Shown here piece by piece: positions 10,948-22,607 of a DNA stretch of 64,000 bases (position 1 is the stretch's first letter; the number at the start of each line of letters is the position of its first letter). Position numbers and translations under genes: made by a program. The notes under the pieces are model-generated. The model was not told the origin of the DNA. It worked only from the letters and a program-made list of their open reading frames with translations, and did no database searches. The stretch is from Mycoemilia scoparia (Eukaryota > Kickxellomycota > Kickxellomycetes > Kickxellales > Kickxellaceae): NCBI GenBank assembly GCA_027575805.1, contig JANBPU010000055.1, positions 22,620-86,619 of the forward strand, read 5' to 3'.

Positions 10948-13900
10948 ATGAGACTAAAGACTAGCCCAAAGAAAACACCTACAACTACCAGCCTGAATAA
11001 TGACTTCAATATCCATGACATAACATCTCCTCCATTCTCGCCTCCTTCAAGACCTCCAACATCGCAACAAGTGTTTGATAATCCCGCCAAAGCGTTTTCA
11101 AATATCATCAAAGCCGTTATTTTGGTGCTTGTCAGTTTATGTCAACTGGCACCTGGTTATGCCATTGGGTATCTCTCCAACTTTATCAACAATTTGGCCT
11201 CAGCCTCAACAACAACAACAACAGCTGGGAATGTTGCTACCGCTACAGTCATTGGATTCGACTATTATCTAGTTTCAAATTGGTTAAGCATATTGATGAT
11301 CTTAGTGCCAATCTTTGTTGGACTAAATATTCAGAATAATACATGCGATACCGATACTACTAACCACAACAACAACCACAACAACAAACACAACAGCAAT
11401 AGCTATAGTGGTAATGGCAATAGCGGTAGTTATAGTCCAAGGAACCAAAAAATACACAGCAATACCAAATATACGAGTAGGATATCAAGACTGAAATACT
11501 CGATTATGAACAAAACAACAGGAATCATATCGATAGGATGTGCGTTGTTGGTTCTAACCCAATGTTTGGGTAGTTTGGGGATGGCAATTGGGTATAGTAC
11601 CATGAAATCGACATCGATTATATCCCAAGAAGATAGCCAAGGCATGGCTATCTCTAGGAACAGTGGCAGTACTAAGCTTACGACAGCTGGGTTTATGATG
11701 TTGTCGTTCGGAATTAGCGGACTGTCTATAATTCTTGAATGGATCTTACTGGAATGGTTCAGGGGCCAAACATTCTCGCTAGCTATCGGCGTATTCTTTG
11801 CGTTCCACCATTTGGCTGTTATATTAGGTAAAAAGACTAGTGCTAGTGGTAACAACACACTAAATACCTCTAGCACAACGTCATTTCCAATAGTACAAGA
11901 GGTCGTCTTTGGTTGGATATTATTTATATTCTCGTTAATTACCCTGGGTTGCCTTTGGCTGTACAAAATCTTGGCGCACAGGTACCCACCAAAGTCCAGC
12001 TATACTCCTCGATATATATTTAGTCATAACCGGACTGCAAGTAATCTCAACATCTTTGGATCACTTGAGTCCACAGCAACGACCACTGATCACCGTAGTT
12101 CTCGTAATGTCAGGGGTCTTGGTAATAACAGGGGACTATCGAATGTTGCTGCCGCTACCACCAGATCCCATAGCCGCAGATATGGTAATAATACTACGGG
12201 CGCTGCTGTTAGTACCACTAATACAGTAAACAATTATAGTGGTTCCATCAACAATGCTTCTGTGACGTTTAGCACAACAAACACTTTGGATGGATACGCG
12301 GACAATGGCGCAACAGCGGTTGTTTCACCATCATATCTTGCTAACCTCAAGAATGGCGGTACAAAGAAAAGTATAAGAAATAAGCCTAGTATCAAAGACA
12401 CCTTTTGCCCCACTGAAACATCGCCTGGTAGTCCTGCTAATGCTGTTGGTGGTAGCCGTAGTCATATAAGCATCAATGGTGGTGGTGGTGGCAACATGGA
12501 TTTGAGCGATGATGAGGTTTCCTTGGTCGATATCCAGATATCCACAACAAAAAACGAGATCCCCAGCCTTTTTGGTACTGAGAGCGAGAGCGACAACAAT
12601 ATTTCTGATATTGCTGATGGGTGTCGAGCAACATCTCCGCCCATTCCACTATCAAGGCTATTGCAAGTACCATCTCAACAATCACCACACAGTCACAATT
12701 GTGGCCAAAGTAATGATGATAGCAATCACTGTCAACCAAAAACCAAAGCCAAAAACAATAGTAAGAGAAATACCATGGTTACTTTGAATTATAGTGCTGG
12801 TGGTGACGATATTAACAGACACAGCGTAATCAAAATGGATCACCAGCTTGAGTCCGAGAAGTCTTCCCACCCAAACTCTGCAAGACTTTACGACTGGCGG
12901 GGCAACCTTGGTATTGGCAATCATACCAATAACAGCAAAAATAGCAATGGAAAGTCGAATAGCACTAATAAAGGGAGTCCAACATTGAAACCAACCATCA
13001 GATTCTCTCATGGTTTACCCACAAGGATATTTTCGTGGTCAAAGACACTTGCCTCCCCACCGCCTTGTTCACTGATGGTCACTACCAGCCCCAACAACAA
13101 CTACTCAAAGAAAATCAACAAACATTCCAATAAAAGCATGTTTGCTCGATTTATCTCCAAGTCAAAGCGACCAGACAAAATTTTTCTGCGGACCATCAAA
13201 TCAATTGAAGAAATGTCGCATCACTTGGCCAAGACTTTCTGGGTTCTTGTAGCTTTGTTGCTACTGTTGGGAGTATCAACATCATTGGTATCAAACCAGT
13301 CTACAATTGCTGCTATCACCCGACTCAACATGACCAGTAGTGATGGAAATAACCAGATTTGGCTGTATCTTCCGGAGATTGTCCAGCTGTTTACATGCTT
13401 ATTGACGGGTCTTTGGACTTACAGGTTTGCTCACCGTACATCAGTCTTACTTGTCGCATCATTGTTTATTTGTTCTGGAAATTTGATTACACTCGTTTAC
13501 CAGAACAATAGCTCAAAGTCCGATGATACTACCGAAATGTCCGATTCCGATTCCAGTTTTGGTGTTGTTGGAATTGTATCTCCCATTTTGATTGCGGCTG
13601 GAAAATCAATCGGAATAACCACTATTTTTTCGACTCTTCCACTTGTCCTTACGGATTCGGCTCAAAGAGGTTTGGCCTTGACGCTATTTAACGTTTGGAG
13701 TAATCTGGGTCCATTGATTTCAAACCTTTCGTTCAATATCTATCTTGCTACTACTGCTACTATTGGATCTTTACATTCTCAAAATGGATCTCGGAGCTCT
13801 TCTTCCTCCTCCTCCTCTTCTTGGTTAACTAAAGTCAGCTCTATACTTCAACCATCATCAGAATCATCAACACCAAAACCAACTCTATTACTAATTAACG

Positions 13901-14208
13901 TTGTTGCCATATTTTCAATCGTCTTCATTATCTCCAATGTCGTTCAATTCATACTGTTACACTGTAACTGGATGACCAGTCTCCGTCTAATCAATAGACC
14001 AAAAGCTCGGGTAGACCACGGCATTGCTAGCTCTAGCCTAATTGGATGGCAAGGAACCGGATTGATGAGCATTAGCAACAATCCATCATTGTTGTTACCT
14101 ACTATTGTTCCTACCCTTTGGAGATATGTGTTCTTGGTCACAACTGGGATATTTGCCATCGGCTTTGTTGTTTTATTTATTATCTCTATTTGTATAAACC
14201 ATAGTTAA
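10948..14208 (+). CDS. divergent MFS transporter (nodulin-like/Mch1 type) with a giant central loop
   Basis: A single exon of 1086 aa. Six hydrophobic segments lie at about 53-342 and six to seven at about 760-1082, separated by a 400-residue Asn/Ser/Gly/Thr-rich cytosolic loop. The second half opens 'FWVLVALLLLLGVSTSLVSNQ', which matches the pattern of nodulin-like MFS proteins (family of yeast Mch1, monocarboxylate-type transporters). A later segment 'GLALTLFNVWSNLGPLISNL' is also MFS-like. Canonical MFS loop 2-3 residues are not obvious, so the substrate is unknown. The family length is normally 450-650 aa, and the excess is low-complexity loop. The ATG at 10948 follows a CT-rich leader. 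Confidence 0.6.
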   Translation: MRLKTSPKKTPTTTSLNNDFNIHDITSPPFSPPSRPPTSQQVFDNPAKAFSNIIKAVILVLVSLCQLAPGYAIGYLSNFINNLASASTTTTTAGNVATATVIGFDYYLVSNWLSILMILVPIFVGLNIQNNTCDTDTTNHNNNHNNKHNSNSYSGNGNSGSYSPRNQKIHSNTKYTSRISRLKYSIMNKTTGIISIGCALLVLTQCLGSLGMAIGYSTMKSTSIISQEDSQGMAISRNSGSTKLTTAGFMMLSFGISGLSIILEWILLEWFRGQTFSLAIGVFFAFHHLAVILGKKTSASGNNTLNTSSTTSFPIVQEVVFGWILFIFSLITLGCLWLYKILAHRYPPKSSYTPRYIFSHNRTASNLNIFGSLESTATTTDHRSSRNVRGLGNNRGLSNVAAATTRSHSRRYGNNTTGAAVSTTNTVNNYSGSINNASVTFSTTNTLDGYADNGATAVVSPSYLANLKNGGTKKSIRNKPSIKDTFCPTETSPGSPANAVGGSRSHISINGGGGGNMDLSDDEVSLVDIQISTTKNEIPSLFGTESESDNNISDIADGCRATSPPIPLSRLLQVPSQQSPHSHNCGQSNDDSNHCQPKTKAKNNSKRNTMVTLNYSAGGDDINRHSVIKMDHQLESEKSSHPNSARLYDWRGNLGIGNHTNNSKNSNGKSNSTNKGSPTLKPTIRFSHGLPTRIFSWSKTLASPPPCSLMVTTSPNNNYSKKINKHSNKSMFARFISKSKRPDKIFLRTIKSIEEMSHHLAKTFWVLVALLLLLGVSTSLVSNQSTIAAITRLNMTSSDGNNQIWLYLPEIVQLFTCLLTGLWTYRFAHRTSVLLVASLFICSGNLITLVYQNNSSKSDDTTEMSDSDSSFGVVGIVSPILIAAGKSIGITTIFSTLPLVLTDSAQRGLALTLFNVWSNLGPLISNLSFNIYLATTATIGSLHSQNGSRSSSSSSSSSWLTKVSSILQPSSESSTPKPTLLLINVVAIFSIVFIISNVVQFILLHCNWMTSLRLINRPKARVDHGIASSSLIGWQGTGLMSISNNPSLLLPTIVPTLWRYVFLVTTGIFAIGFVVLFIISICINHS

Positions 14209-16027
14209 GATCTTTGTCGAGTAATTATTTGAAACGACAATATTTGCTTATAGATAATTAAAAGAAAAGAAGAAATAATATTCCTTTTTTATGAATAACA
14301 TTTAGCCAATCATCATTATTATTAATTAGGCATGGTTATTTTTTATATAGGCCAATTTTTGTATTTTTTTTATTAGATATTTTTAAATAAAGTTTACAAG
14401 TCATTACCAAAAATAAATGTTTTTGAACAACACAGATTTATATTAACCACTGAAAATCCCTTTTATTTCTAAAAACTATTTTATTCATTTGATATAGAAT
14501 CTTTCTTTGCTAAACCAATGTGCGTATCGATACTTCCTTTTATACTACTTGGCTGATGATACGTGAGATTAAACTTTTTCACTAAAGGATATTGAAGGAG
14601 TCTTTTCACTAACAGCATGGCAAAAATGCCTTAAAGTCACAATGAAGCAAAATGAGCACACAATTAAGATTATAATATGGGAGAATATTTTTGTAGGGTA
14701 AATGTTTACTAATAAAACTGGACACCCATTTGGCTGTGGTTTCTACCCCTATTATCATTGGCTGCCTCCAAAAGGAGGCACTCTTCAAAAGTTATTACTC
14801 AAATTGAGATATAAATCCAATTTCTTTGAAGATCTTTCAGATAGAATTATAGAAGAAATGATAAATAAAGAGTCATGAGTATCACGTGTGTATGTGCAAT
14901 GGATTTAAAAGTGAATGATAACATAAAAGTTCTTATAAACAAAGTAACAGTTAGCAGAGTCTTGTGTCTAAATGGGCACTATGATATTCCATTGAATACT
15001 AATCAATCAGTACTAAGGTTTCAGCCAAAATGAACCGATTATGTGCTGATTTATATGGGATGCATAAGAGGTACCATCAGTCTGTCTGTTTCCTTTTGGT
15101 GGAGAGTTTGCCAATTAGTGAGCAGATATATAATCTGTTAAATATTTCCATAAAAGCAAAACCATTTAATAATAGATCATCAACATCCACAATATAGGCG
15201 TGTATGTTTATGGCTAATAATGGCGCGTGTGTGGCTGACTGCCTTGTATAGCTAAAGCCATCAAGACACACATAGGAGAGTTGGTTTATGGAAAACAACT
15301 AGATCATTATAGATAAAAACGTCTGATTTTAAAATTTTCCTTTCAAAACATTAAAGTACTTTTTAAATAACAAACAAACAAACAAAGCTATTATTGTATC
15401 ATCATCATCATCGTTGTTGTCGTCGTCGTCTTTGACATTATTGACAGATTCCAGCCTCACAATAAGGTATAAACAAGATGTACAATATAACACTTTTTTA
15501 CCTTGTTTGTTATTTTGTTTGGCTCACCGGATGGCTGGTTAGTTACATAGGACAGATTAGAGGCTTAAATAAATCTTTTCATACAACACAAATATAAAAA
15601 ACGTGAAAACAAACATGTATAATATATTTCCAATCTATTTATATCAATACCAAAATTTTGTTTTTTTTAAATAGACTAAAATATAATAATTGTTGCCACC
15701 ACAACATATGTTTGTGTTTTGTTATTTGTTGTTGATTCCTTTGAAGTTCTTTATGAAAAAAAGTTGACACAACTTTGACAAACCATTTTTATGATTTGTG
15801 TAATGGATTTTTCCGCTAGTATACCTCCTCCTCCTCCTCCTTCTCTCCCCCTCGGAAACACAGATGAAAAAATGACAATATTGGGAAGGATATTACAATC
15901 ATTCTAAACAACAATTCATAACAAGTTTCCGTGCATTATTACACATACATGATACATTGAATCTTTTTATTTTTTGCAAAGATATATCCTTGCATTTCAT
16001 CGTATATTCAAACATACATTGTATTTT

Positions 16028-16058
<31 letters not shown>

Positions 16059-17059
16059 GTATGTGTGTGTGTTAGGATGATAGTGTTTATTCATAAAACA
16101 ATATCAAGATATACATTATTGATTATAAAGAAAGTAAGAAGAAAAATTCCGCATTATTATTATTATTATTATTATTATATTAGTAACTCTAATTCAAACC
16201 AACAACTATCTTTAAACTACTGATACTACATTCTTTCTAAATCCCCCTCATTCATTCATTCATTCAATACACAACCAAAATATAAAACCCAAGAAAGAAA
16301 AAGAAAACGCCATGCAGATACCATGCAACATAAAAATGAACACACACAATCAATCAGTTCATTTGACTGATGCTTTTGTCTGTCTCTCCCTCACTCCTTC
16401 CATCCCAAATTTTTCTTTTTGCTTACACTTCATTAGTTAGATATATAATTCGATACATCACAATAACATGTGCCCTACCTAATCCACTTCGCTTTCTTTT
16501 TGATAAAAATTTTTCTATCTCAGCCACATCAAACATCATAAATTTGACAGTGCAGCCATACGTCCTCTTCTCTTGGACAAAAACCCAAATCCTAAAAATA
16601 CAAGAAAAGGGCCCCATTATTCACTCACTTACACAATCCCAACTAATTTGGGAAAATAAAAAACCCGCGTGCATACATTTATACCATGTATTTACATTAA
16701 GACGACAATGGGCCACCATAACAACTATGTTGCTGCAATTCAGTCAACACGCACGCAATCTCATTGTTATACGCCATATGGATGAACTTTCCATTGTTAA
16801 ACCATGTTTAGCTTATAAAGACAGATACGACTACTCTTTGGATCGGCTTGTAAATAAATTTATTGCAATAAAGAGGGCAAAGATTTATAATAGTAATATC
16901 GACAACAAGGAATGTGAATGTATGTACGTGTACATGGTATGTGATGATGATGAAGAAGAATAGGGAGAGGACAAAAGTGGTTTGTATAGAAATTGAACAC
17001 AATATTAGAGATAATAGCTGTAGTAGTAGTAGTAGTAATAATAATAAAAGAGGGCGTTA
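14209..17059. other. long AT-rich spacer with microsatellites and one MITE
   Basis: Contains a degenerate MITE (14675-14804), ATC/GTC triplet runs (about 15397-15430), a (TA)n tract (16029-16055), a TTA/TAT run (about 16153-16178) and a TAG run (17022-17040). A 197-codon plus-strand frame at 16370-16963 has no domain or low-complexity signature and probably arises by chance. The last part is the 3' region of the minus-strand gene ending at 17060. Confidence 0.45.
14675..14804. mobile_element. degenerate MITE copy
   Basis: Left end ATATGGGAGAATATTTTTG and right end CAAAAGTTATTACTCAAAT. The core 'actggacacccatttggctgtg' is the family signature. An extra palindromic insert 'gcctccaaaaggaggc' is present near the right end. 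Confidence 0.75.
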
Positions 17060-19951
17060 TTAGAAGGCTTTGGTTGCTTGATGAACAGGCGACACGCTAT
17101 TAGATGAGAAATATGAGTCAATATAGTCCAGATCATGGTCAGTACTGCTAGCGTCATGATCTGTTATCGTGGCATCGTCATCGTCGTCATGGTCACTAAA
17201 GCCTGTTGTTGTGGCGCTAACAGCAGCAGCGATGTAGGCCCCTCCTCCTGTCTTGTTTAGATGAGAGGAATTGACACCCTTTTCTTCAAGCAAGTCTAAT
17301 GTTGAATCGGGAGTACTTGTGGATGTGGAAGACCTGGTTTTAGAGCTATCGCTGCTACCAGTTGAAGAAACCGATGATGAGGGCGAAGTAGGGTAGTAGC
17401 GCTGATAAAGGTTGTAAACCCATTGCTGTTGGACTTCGTTGATGGGTCGGTTTCCTCGGTTATTGCTCTGCTGCTTGCGGTAGAGCGCTGATGCAGATTG
17501 GGGAGGCTGCTGGTGGATGATGGTTCCTGAGCGTGGCAAGTACCAGCTCTGTCCCGATTTTGGGGTCTGTATGATAGGGAAGACATTGTATGAAGAGCCA
17601 TTACGACCGCACTGGAGCTGCTGTTGCTGGTAAAGGTGGTAATAGTCCAAGTTGTATAGATTACTGGGATGCTGGTTGTAGGATGCAAGAGGCATGGCGG
17701 CTGATGATGATGATGTTGTTGTTGTTGGTGGTGGTGGAGATGAAGAAGAGTGGGCGTCGTGGCTAGTAATACAAGAAGATGCTATTGGCGGTGATGAAGT
17801 ACAAATAGTAGAAGCGGTTGCGGAATAAAAGAGCGACGAAAAAGAAGCGTAGGGGCTGTTACTTGGTAGATAAAGTTTTGAGTTTTTTGGAAAAGAAATG
17901 CGAGATGATAAAGAAGGATCTTTTTGTTCAGTGTCAATACTGTCGTTGGTGGCACTAACGCTGTTTTTAATAGTGTTTGAATTGGTGGTGGTGGTGGTGG
18001 TTGTGTCGCCTGGGTCAGAAAGCTTGATGTAGGCATTGTCCATAACGCCTGCGGGTGAATGAGAAAAGGAGGATTGTTGGCCCATGCCAGTGAGGGAATA
18101 TTTGGGAGCGCCATACATGGAATTGGGATGTGAGGCCTGGGCTTCCAACTCTGTGTGGCAGCAGCACGCTAAATCTCTTGTTCCATCGTCACTGGTGGTG
18201 TCGTCTTTACTATTGCAGCAATTGTTACAATGTGGTAGTAGAACTGCTTGAATGTCTTGTCTGCTGTGGTGGTCTGTTGCTGCATCAGTTACGTTTATAT
18301 CCGATAAGCTTGAAGCTCCTGCAGCTCTGCAGCTGCCACCGTCCCCCTGGTCATTGACCCCACGCTTGCTGCTGGCTCCTTCATGGAAAATTGAGGGCGA
18401 TTGTACGACATGGTCCCCTCCTTCTCTTGGTCTCTTGGTTCTTTGCATGTCGCCATTGCATTGATGGTCATATTGATTTCCCGCAGGGTTTGTCAACCAA
18501 TGGTTAGGTGCAGCATTTTTCTTGGAGGTCTGTGTGGAAAACCCGCTTTTGAATACATTTTGGCTTTTCTTTTCATTCTTACCGTCTTTATTAGACGACA
18601 TACTCAATGAGAAAACTCCTCCAAACCCAGCAAGGGCGTTGGTGAATGCATTAGGAAGGGTGCGTGCGGATGAATAAGAAGCTGATCGACTGTGGGAACG
18701 CGAAGATGGTGCATTTGCGCCACCAAGCCGCTTATTCTTGTTTGCCTCTTTGGAAAGCCTACCACCGTCGTTCCTGTTACTGTTGTTGCTATTCTTGTCG
18801 TTACCCTCTTTTTGAATTTCCTCTTCTATATCGCTAATGCTGCTATGTGGACTGTCGCTGGCACCATAATCGCTATCTTCATCATCATCGTCGCTGTCAA
18901 TAAACCCATTAGAAGTAAGAGGCTTCCATGTCTTGTGCAGCTTGATACGAGGACTCTTGCTTGACGCCATGCCCATACCGCCAGATGGAGTAGGTGGGGC
19001 CTTGTTGTTGTTGCTGCTGCTGCTGCTGTTGTTGTCGTTGTTCTTGTCACTGGTACTGGTACTAAACATAAAGCGTGACGACTTTACTCTACCAAAGATC
19101 CTGCTACTATTACTACTGCTGCTGCTGCGATCATTAGAGGTAGACTTTTGACTTGTGGTAATAGTAGTAACAACGTGGGGAAAATGAGAAGAAAGGTTTA
19201 GATGACTACAGCTACGAGCAGTAAAGATTTTTGGTGAAGCTCGGACAGCACCTCCACCTTTTCCTTGTCCTTCGGATGGTTGTATCTCGAGACTGTCGCT
19301 GTCCTTTTTAGAAATATAAAGATTGGAAAAACTATTTCCTACAGAAGAAAACTCGCATGATTTTGTTGAGTCTATGGCAGGTGGTGCAGCAGCAGCAGCA
19401 GCAGTGGTGGTGGTGGTCTTGTTTGGCAATAAAGAATGTTTCAGATTCTCTATGCTGTGTGGAGAACCCGATCGTTTAAATGAAACAGGAAGGCCAATGG
19501 ATTTCCATCTCCTTTTTGTATTAGAAACAGTCTGTGATATTCGCTGCTGCTTGGTTCGATCACTATTACGAATACCATCAGAATAGCTGTTATTTTTATA
19601 TTTGGAAAAAGAGGCTGCTGATGCTGGTGTTTCTGTGGTGGTGGTGGTGGTGGTGGTGGTAGCTGTTATATGTTTTTTCCCGCCATGATCACCACTACGA
19701 CAATCACCAACAGCAAAGTTGCTGCACCTTTTACTAGTTAGTTTATCATATGCACTAGAGGAATTGATGGATTGGTACCTAGTTTTAATTTTATCGCTGC
19801 CAAATGATGCATCGCCGGTGCTATTGCTACTTGAAACGGTGGCACTATCTTTTTCGTCACCGCTGCTATTATTACTGTTATTGGTCCTGAAACTCGGGAA
19901 ACCCAAATGATAGGTGGACGCGGAAAGAGGAACTGATTCGGCTGCACCCAT
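17060..19951 (-). CDS. Ser/Asn-rich intrinsically disordered protein with predicted N-myristoylation site
   Basis: A single exon of 963 aa when started at the ATG at 19949-19951. That ATG sits in a full Kozak context (ACCACCATGG) and gives MGAAESVPLS, which fits the MGxxxS N-myristoyl-transferase consensus. The frame extends eight codons upstream only to a TTG. The rest is low complexity: Thr runs, Ala runs, Asp runs (two acidic patches), Ser/Asn tracts and a Tyr/Gln-rich segment near residues 760-810. No folded domain is recognised. The layout suggests a membrane-tethered scaffold or signalling protein, by inference only. The antisense strand shows several long open frames that are shadows. 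Confidence 0.75.
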   Translation of the reverse strand: MGAAESVPLSASTYHLGFPSFRTNNSNNSSGDEKDSATVSSSNSTGDASFGSDKIKTRYQSINSSSAYDKLTSKRCSNFAVGDCRSGDHGGKKHITATTTTTTTTTETPASAASFSKYKNNSYSDGIRNSDRTKQQRISQTVSNTKRRWKSIGLPVSFKRSGSPHSIENLKHSLLPNKTTTTTAAAAAAPPAIDSTKSCEFSSVGNSFSNLYISKKDSDSLEIQPSEGQGKGGGAVRASPKIFTARSCSHLNLSSHFPHVVTTITTSQKSTSNDRSSSSSNSSRIFGRVKSSRFMFSTSTSDKNNDNNSSSSSNNNKAPPTPSGGMGMASSKSPRIKLHKTWKPLTSNGFIDSDDDDEDSDYGASDSPHSSISDIEEEIQKEGNDKNSNNSNRNDGGRLSKEANKNKRLGGANAPSSRSHSRSASYSSARTLPNAFTNALAGFGGVFSLSMSSNKDGKNEKKSQNVFKSGFSTQTSKKNAAPNHWLTNPAGNQYDHQCNGDMQRTKRPREGGDHVVQSPSIFHEGASSKRGVNDQGDGGSCRAAGASSLSDINVTDAATDHHSRQDIQAVLLPHCNNCCNSKDDTTSDDGTRDLACCCHTELEAQASHPNSMYGAPKYSLTGMGQQSSFSHSPAGVMDNAYIKLSDPGDTTTTTTTNSNTIKNSVSATNDSIDTEQKDPSLSSRISFPKNSKLYLPSNSPYASFSSLFYSATASTICTSSPPIASSCITSHDAHSSSSPPPPTTTTSSSSAAMPLASYNQHPSNLYNLDYYHLYQQQQLQCGRNGSSYNVFPIIQTPKSGQSWYLPRSGTIIHQQPPQSASALYRKQQSNNRGNRPINEVQQQWVYNLYQRYYPTSPSSSVSSTGSSDSSKTRSSTSTSTPDSTLDLLEEKGVNSSHLNKTGGGAYIAAAVSATTTGFSDHDDDDDATITDHDASSTDHDLDYIDSYFSSNSVSPVHQATKAF

Positions 19952-20499
19952 GGTGGTAGTGTTTATACTAGACAACTGTTGGTAGTTCTTTGCCGATTTT
20001 TGGTTATTGGTTGAATATCTGCCTTTTACTCGACCACTAGTGTTGTATTGACTGGAGTCAAGATTGATAGAAATATAATCGATCTAAACAACAATATGGC
20101 AGAGGATAAAGTAATAAGGTTAAACAAATGCGAATCAGCAATAGTATGCTTGCAGTTATATATGGAAATGTTTAGATAAGGAGATTAGACGATGTGTAAG
20201 TAATAATGATGTGCATCTCAAAAGTGGAAAATAACCAGAAGTATTGTGTGCGTGTGGTAAAAACCTCAGGAAGTCACATACACTCACGCACGCACGCACG
20301 CACTACTGATGTAAAAGAGTGGATGTTTGTACTAAGGTGGGAAATTCCAAGAACTAGGAATCTGAAATCAATGAAGCCAGAGACAGAAGTGTTGACAAAA
20401 AGGGAATGTGTGGGGAAAATTTGGTTGGAAATACTATCGATAGGAAGAATAGGTTGAGGTCGAATGGGTTGGAAAGAAAAAGATGTGAATTTCTTTGGG

Positions 20500-20531
<32 letters not shown>

Positions 20532-21251
20532 GGAATTGAGGGGAGGAGAGCTGGATAAACAATGTGGAAAGAACAGAATAGAAATTCAGCCACGAGGCAT
20601 TCAAGAAAGAAGGCTACAGAGTGTGCGGGGGAGACAGCGTGTGGAGGCCACGGAAGGCGCTCTCTATCCTTCAGACAGCACAAGTGGGGAAATAGTCTGA
20701 AGCAGGAAATGCGGGAGAAGAAGATCCAGATGGCAACCACGTGTGTGAATGTGTGCTTACAGGAATATATGTATATGTGGGCGTGGTAAGAATAGAAATC
20801 AATGGACGTATTCGTAAGGAGATGGCAATGCTGAAATGGCGATAATGTGTATATGGATACAAGAGAGAGAGAAAGAGAGAGAGATGGAGAGATGGATACA
20901 AAAGAATAAAATGGAAGATGGAGACAAGAAGAAGAAGAAGAAGAAGAAGAAGAGTAATAATACCAGGATATTGAAGATACTAGTGGATCAATATACGGAA
21001 GCTATGTTATAGGGTCTCTTCCAGGGTCTAGAAGGCTTACACACAATGGTGAAGACAAGCAACCAGAGGTCACACACATATATACATAGATCTTTGCCTG
21101 GGTGGTTGAACGAGAGAGTGGGGATATGACCACATGGTAGATGCGATAGTTGGCAGGGATGTAAACTGCTAATTGATTTAGCGAATCTTGGCAGCATAAA
21201 AATTACGACCAGTCGCAGACATGTCCAAAAACCAGGATCATGGCTGAAAAA
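19952..21251. other. spacer: promoter of the Ser-rich gene, purine-rich tracts
   Basis: Contains (CA)/(TG) and (AT)(GT) microsatellites (20501-20532), a GAGA tract (about 20863-20885) and a GAA run (about 20928-20954). A 69-codon minus frame (20988-21197) has an ATG but no domain, and lies just downstream of the six-exon gene. Confidence 0.4.
20501..20532. repeat. (AT)n(GT)n microsatellite
   Basis: Five AT units followed by about eleven GT units; a simple sequence repeat. Confidence 0.95.
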
Positions 21252-22607
21252 TCAAGAAACAGATTGGTGGTACCCATGTGTGGATGCGAACAGTCGTAGT
21301 GAACCACTAAACTGGTATTAGGTGCATATATGGGGAAATAGTACCAAAGGACCACTTACAGTTTCAAAGTGCCAGGCAGCAATGTCCACAGGCATATCAA
21401 TTACCACATGGCCCTATGTAGGTAATAATTATTATCGGTTTGATTTAGCTGTAATCCAAGGAAACTGCAAAGTATGCGGGCTGTGCCTCTGTGCTGGGAA
21501 AGCGGATCTAAAGAAAGTTGGAGTCCACAAAATGGAAACCAGAGCTGAAATAACTTACAGGCAATGGGGTAATCATATGCTTCTCAGTCCACGTAATCTA
21601 AAGTATATTAAGCAAAACGGGCTGTTATAAACTCCATGGTTTCAAGATCACTGCCGTGGCAGTCTTTGCATAAGCCCATAAAAGGGTCGGATCAGAGACC
21701 ATATATGCTAGTGCAGCTGCCCGGGCAGTAGCAGCATTTAAACACAAATAGGCTGAAACACAAATATATTGCCACTACAGTAAATGCTAGCTGTTTAGCA
21801 ATAGCAGTAGCCATATGGATCATAATTTTTGAAGGTGAATATTTATAGGGGCAATCACAGCCAAATGAGTGATCACAGTCTATAGCCCTTCAAAAATAAC
21901 TACCCATATAGCAGTGTTTGCAAGGAGGGATGAAGGATGAAGGTACTTACACTGCGGGCAAAATATATTAACAAACATGTATGGATAAAAGACTCATACT
22001 CGTCTCTCAGGTAGAGCAGGATACTGGGCCAGCCAAATATGCACTGCTTAACATCCAGCCCCCCGACCTTTTTTCTGATGCTAGCGAGTATTTGCCAACA
22101 CAATGGCGTCTTTCTAATAAGCCATGCCAAAAGCGAGATACAATGCTTATGTGTTGCACTATTTTGACTATCTTCACGGTTGCTGCTGCTGCTGCTACTA
22201 CTACCACCACTCTGCGCCGCTTGGCTAGAACAGACAGTATCAGCAGAAGTAGTGGTAGGTGCTCTTGTTGGATTGTGGTTTTGCTTTCTAGTATTATTAA
22301 GCACTGCTGACCGTGATTTTCGTTTCATCGTTTGCCAATATCCATTCCTGCTTTGAAACATATAATAGTATATAAGAAATCCCAGGAATATCCATAACCG
22401 AACCAGCTTCCAATGATAAAGTCCATGAAAATACGGCCGACTTCCACTAGTGTTGACTGGTATATGTGCGGGCGGTGGGGGTGGCAGTGGTGATTGTTGG
22501 AGGTTTAATGGCCCACCCTTGCTGTTACTCGTTGCTGCTGCTGCTGCCTTTGTTGCCAACAGGCTGTCTTGTAAGGCCTGGTACAAGGGCCAGTCCAATT
22601 TGGTCAT
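21252..22607 (-). CDS. six-exon gene of unknown function with ~50-nt introns
   Basis: Exons on the minus strand: 22607-21951, 21774-21652, 21597-21559, 21507-21466, 21413-21360, 21311-21252. All junctions are GT..AG and phase 0, giving 324 aa. Exon 1 (219 codons, ATG at 22605-22607) is the firm part. It has an Ala/Pro-rich N-terminus, a membrane segment near residues 66-85 ('LWIFLGFLIYYYMF'), a Ser-rich linker and a second hydrophobic region, and ends at a perfect GTAAGT donor. Intron 1 (176 nt) contains a MITE. The other introns are 54, 51, 52 and 48 nt, each with a plausible CTAAY-like branch site. The small 3' exons could be wrong individually. No family is recognised. Confidence 0.5.
21813..21909. 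mobile_element. MITE copy inside an intron
   Basis: Ends ATATGGATCATAATTTTTG and AAAAATAACTACCCATAT; the core 'ggcaatcacagccaaatgag' is present. It lies within intron 1 of the minus-strand gene. Confidence 0.85.

Noticed and set aside
16370..16963. 197-codon plus-strand open frame
   Set aside because: No domain, no promoter-like leader, composition of translated AT-rich spacer, and it lies in the 3' flank of the minus-strand Ser-rich gene.
20988..21197. 69-codon frame as a final exon of the six-exon gene
   Set aside because: Joining it needs a 30-nt intron; the stop at 21252-21254 ends the model more simply.
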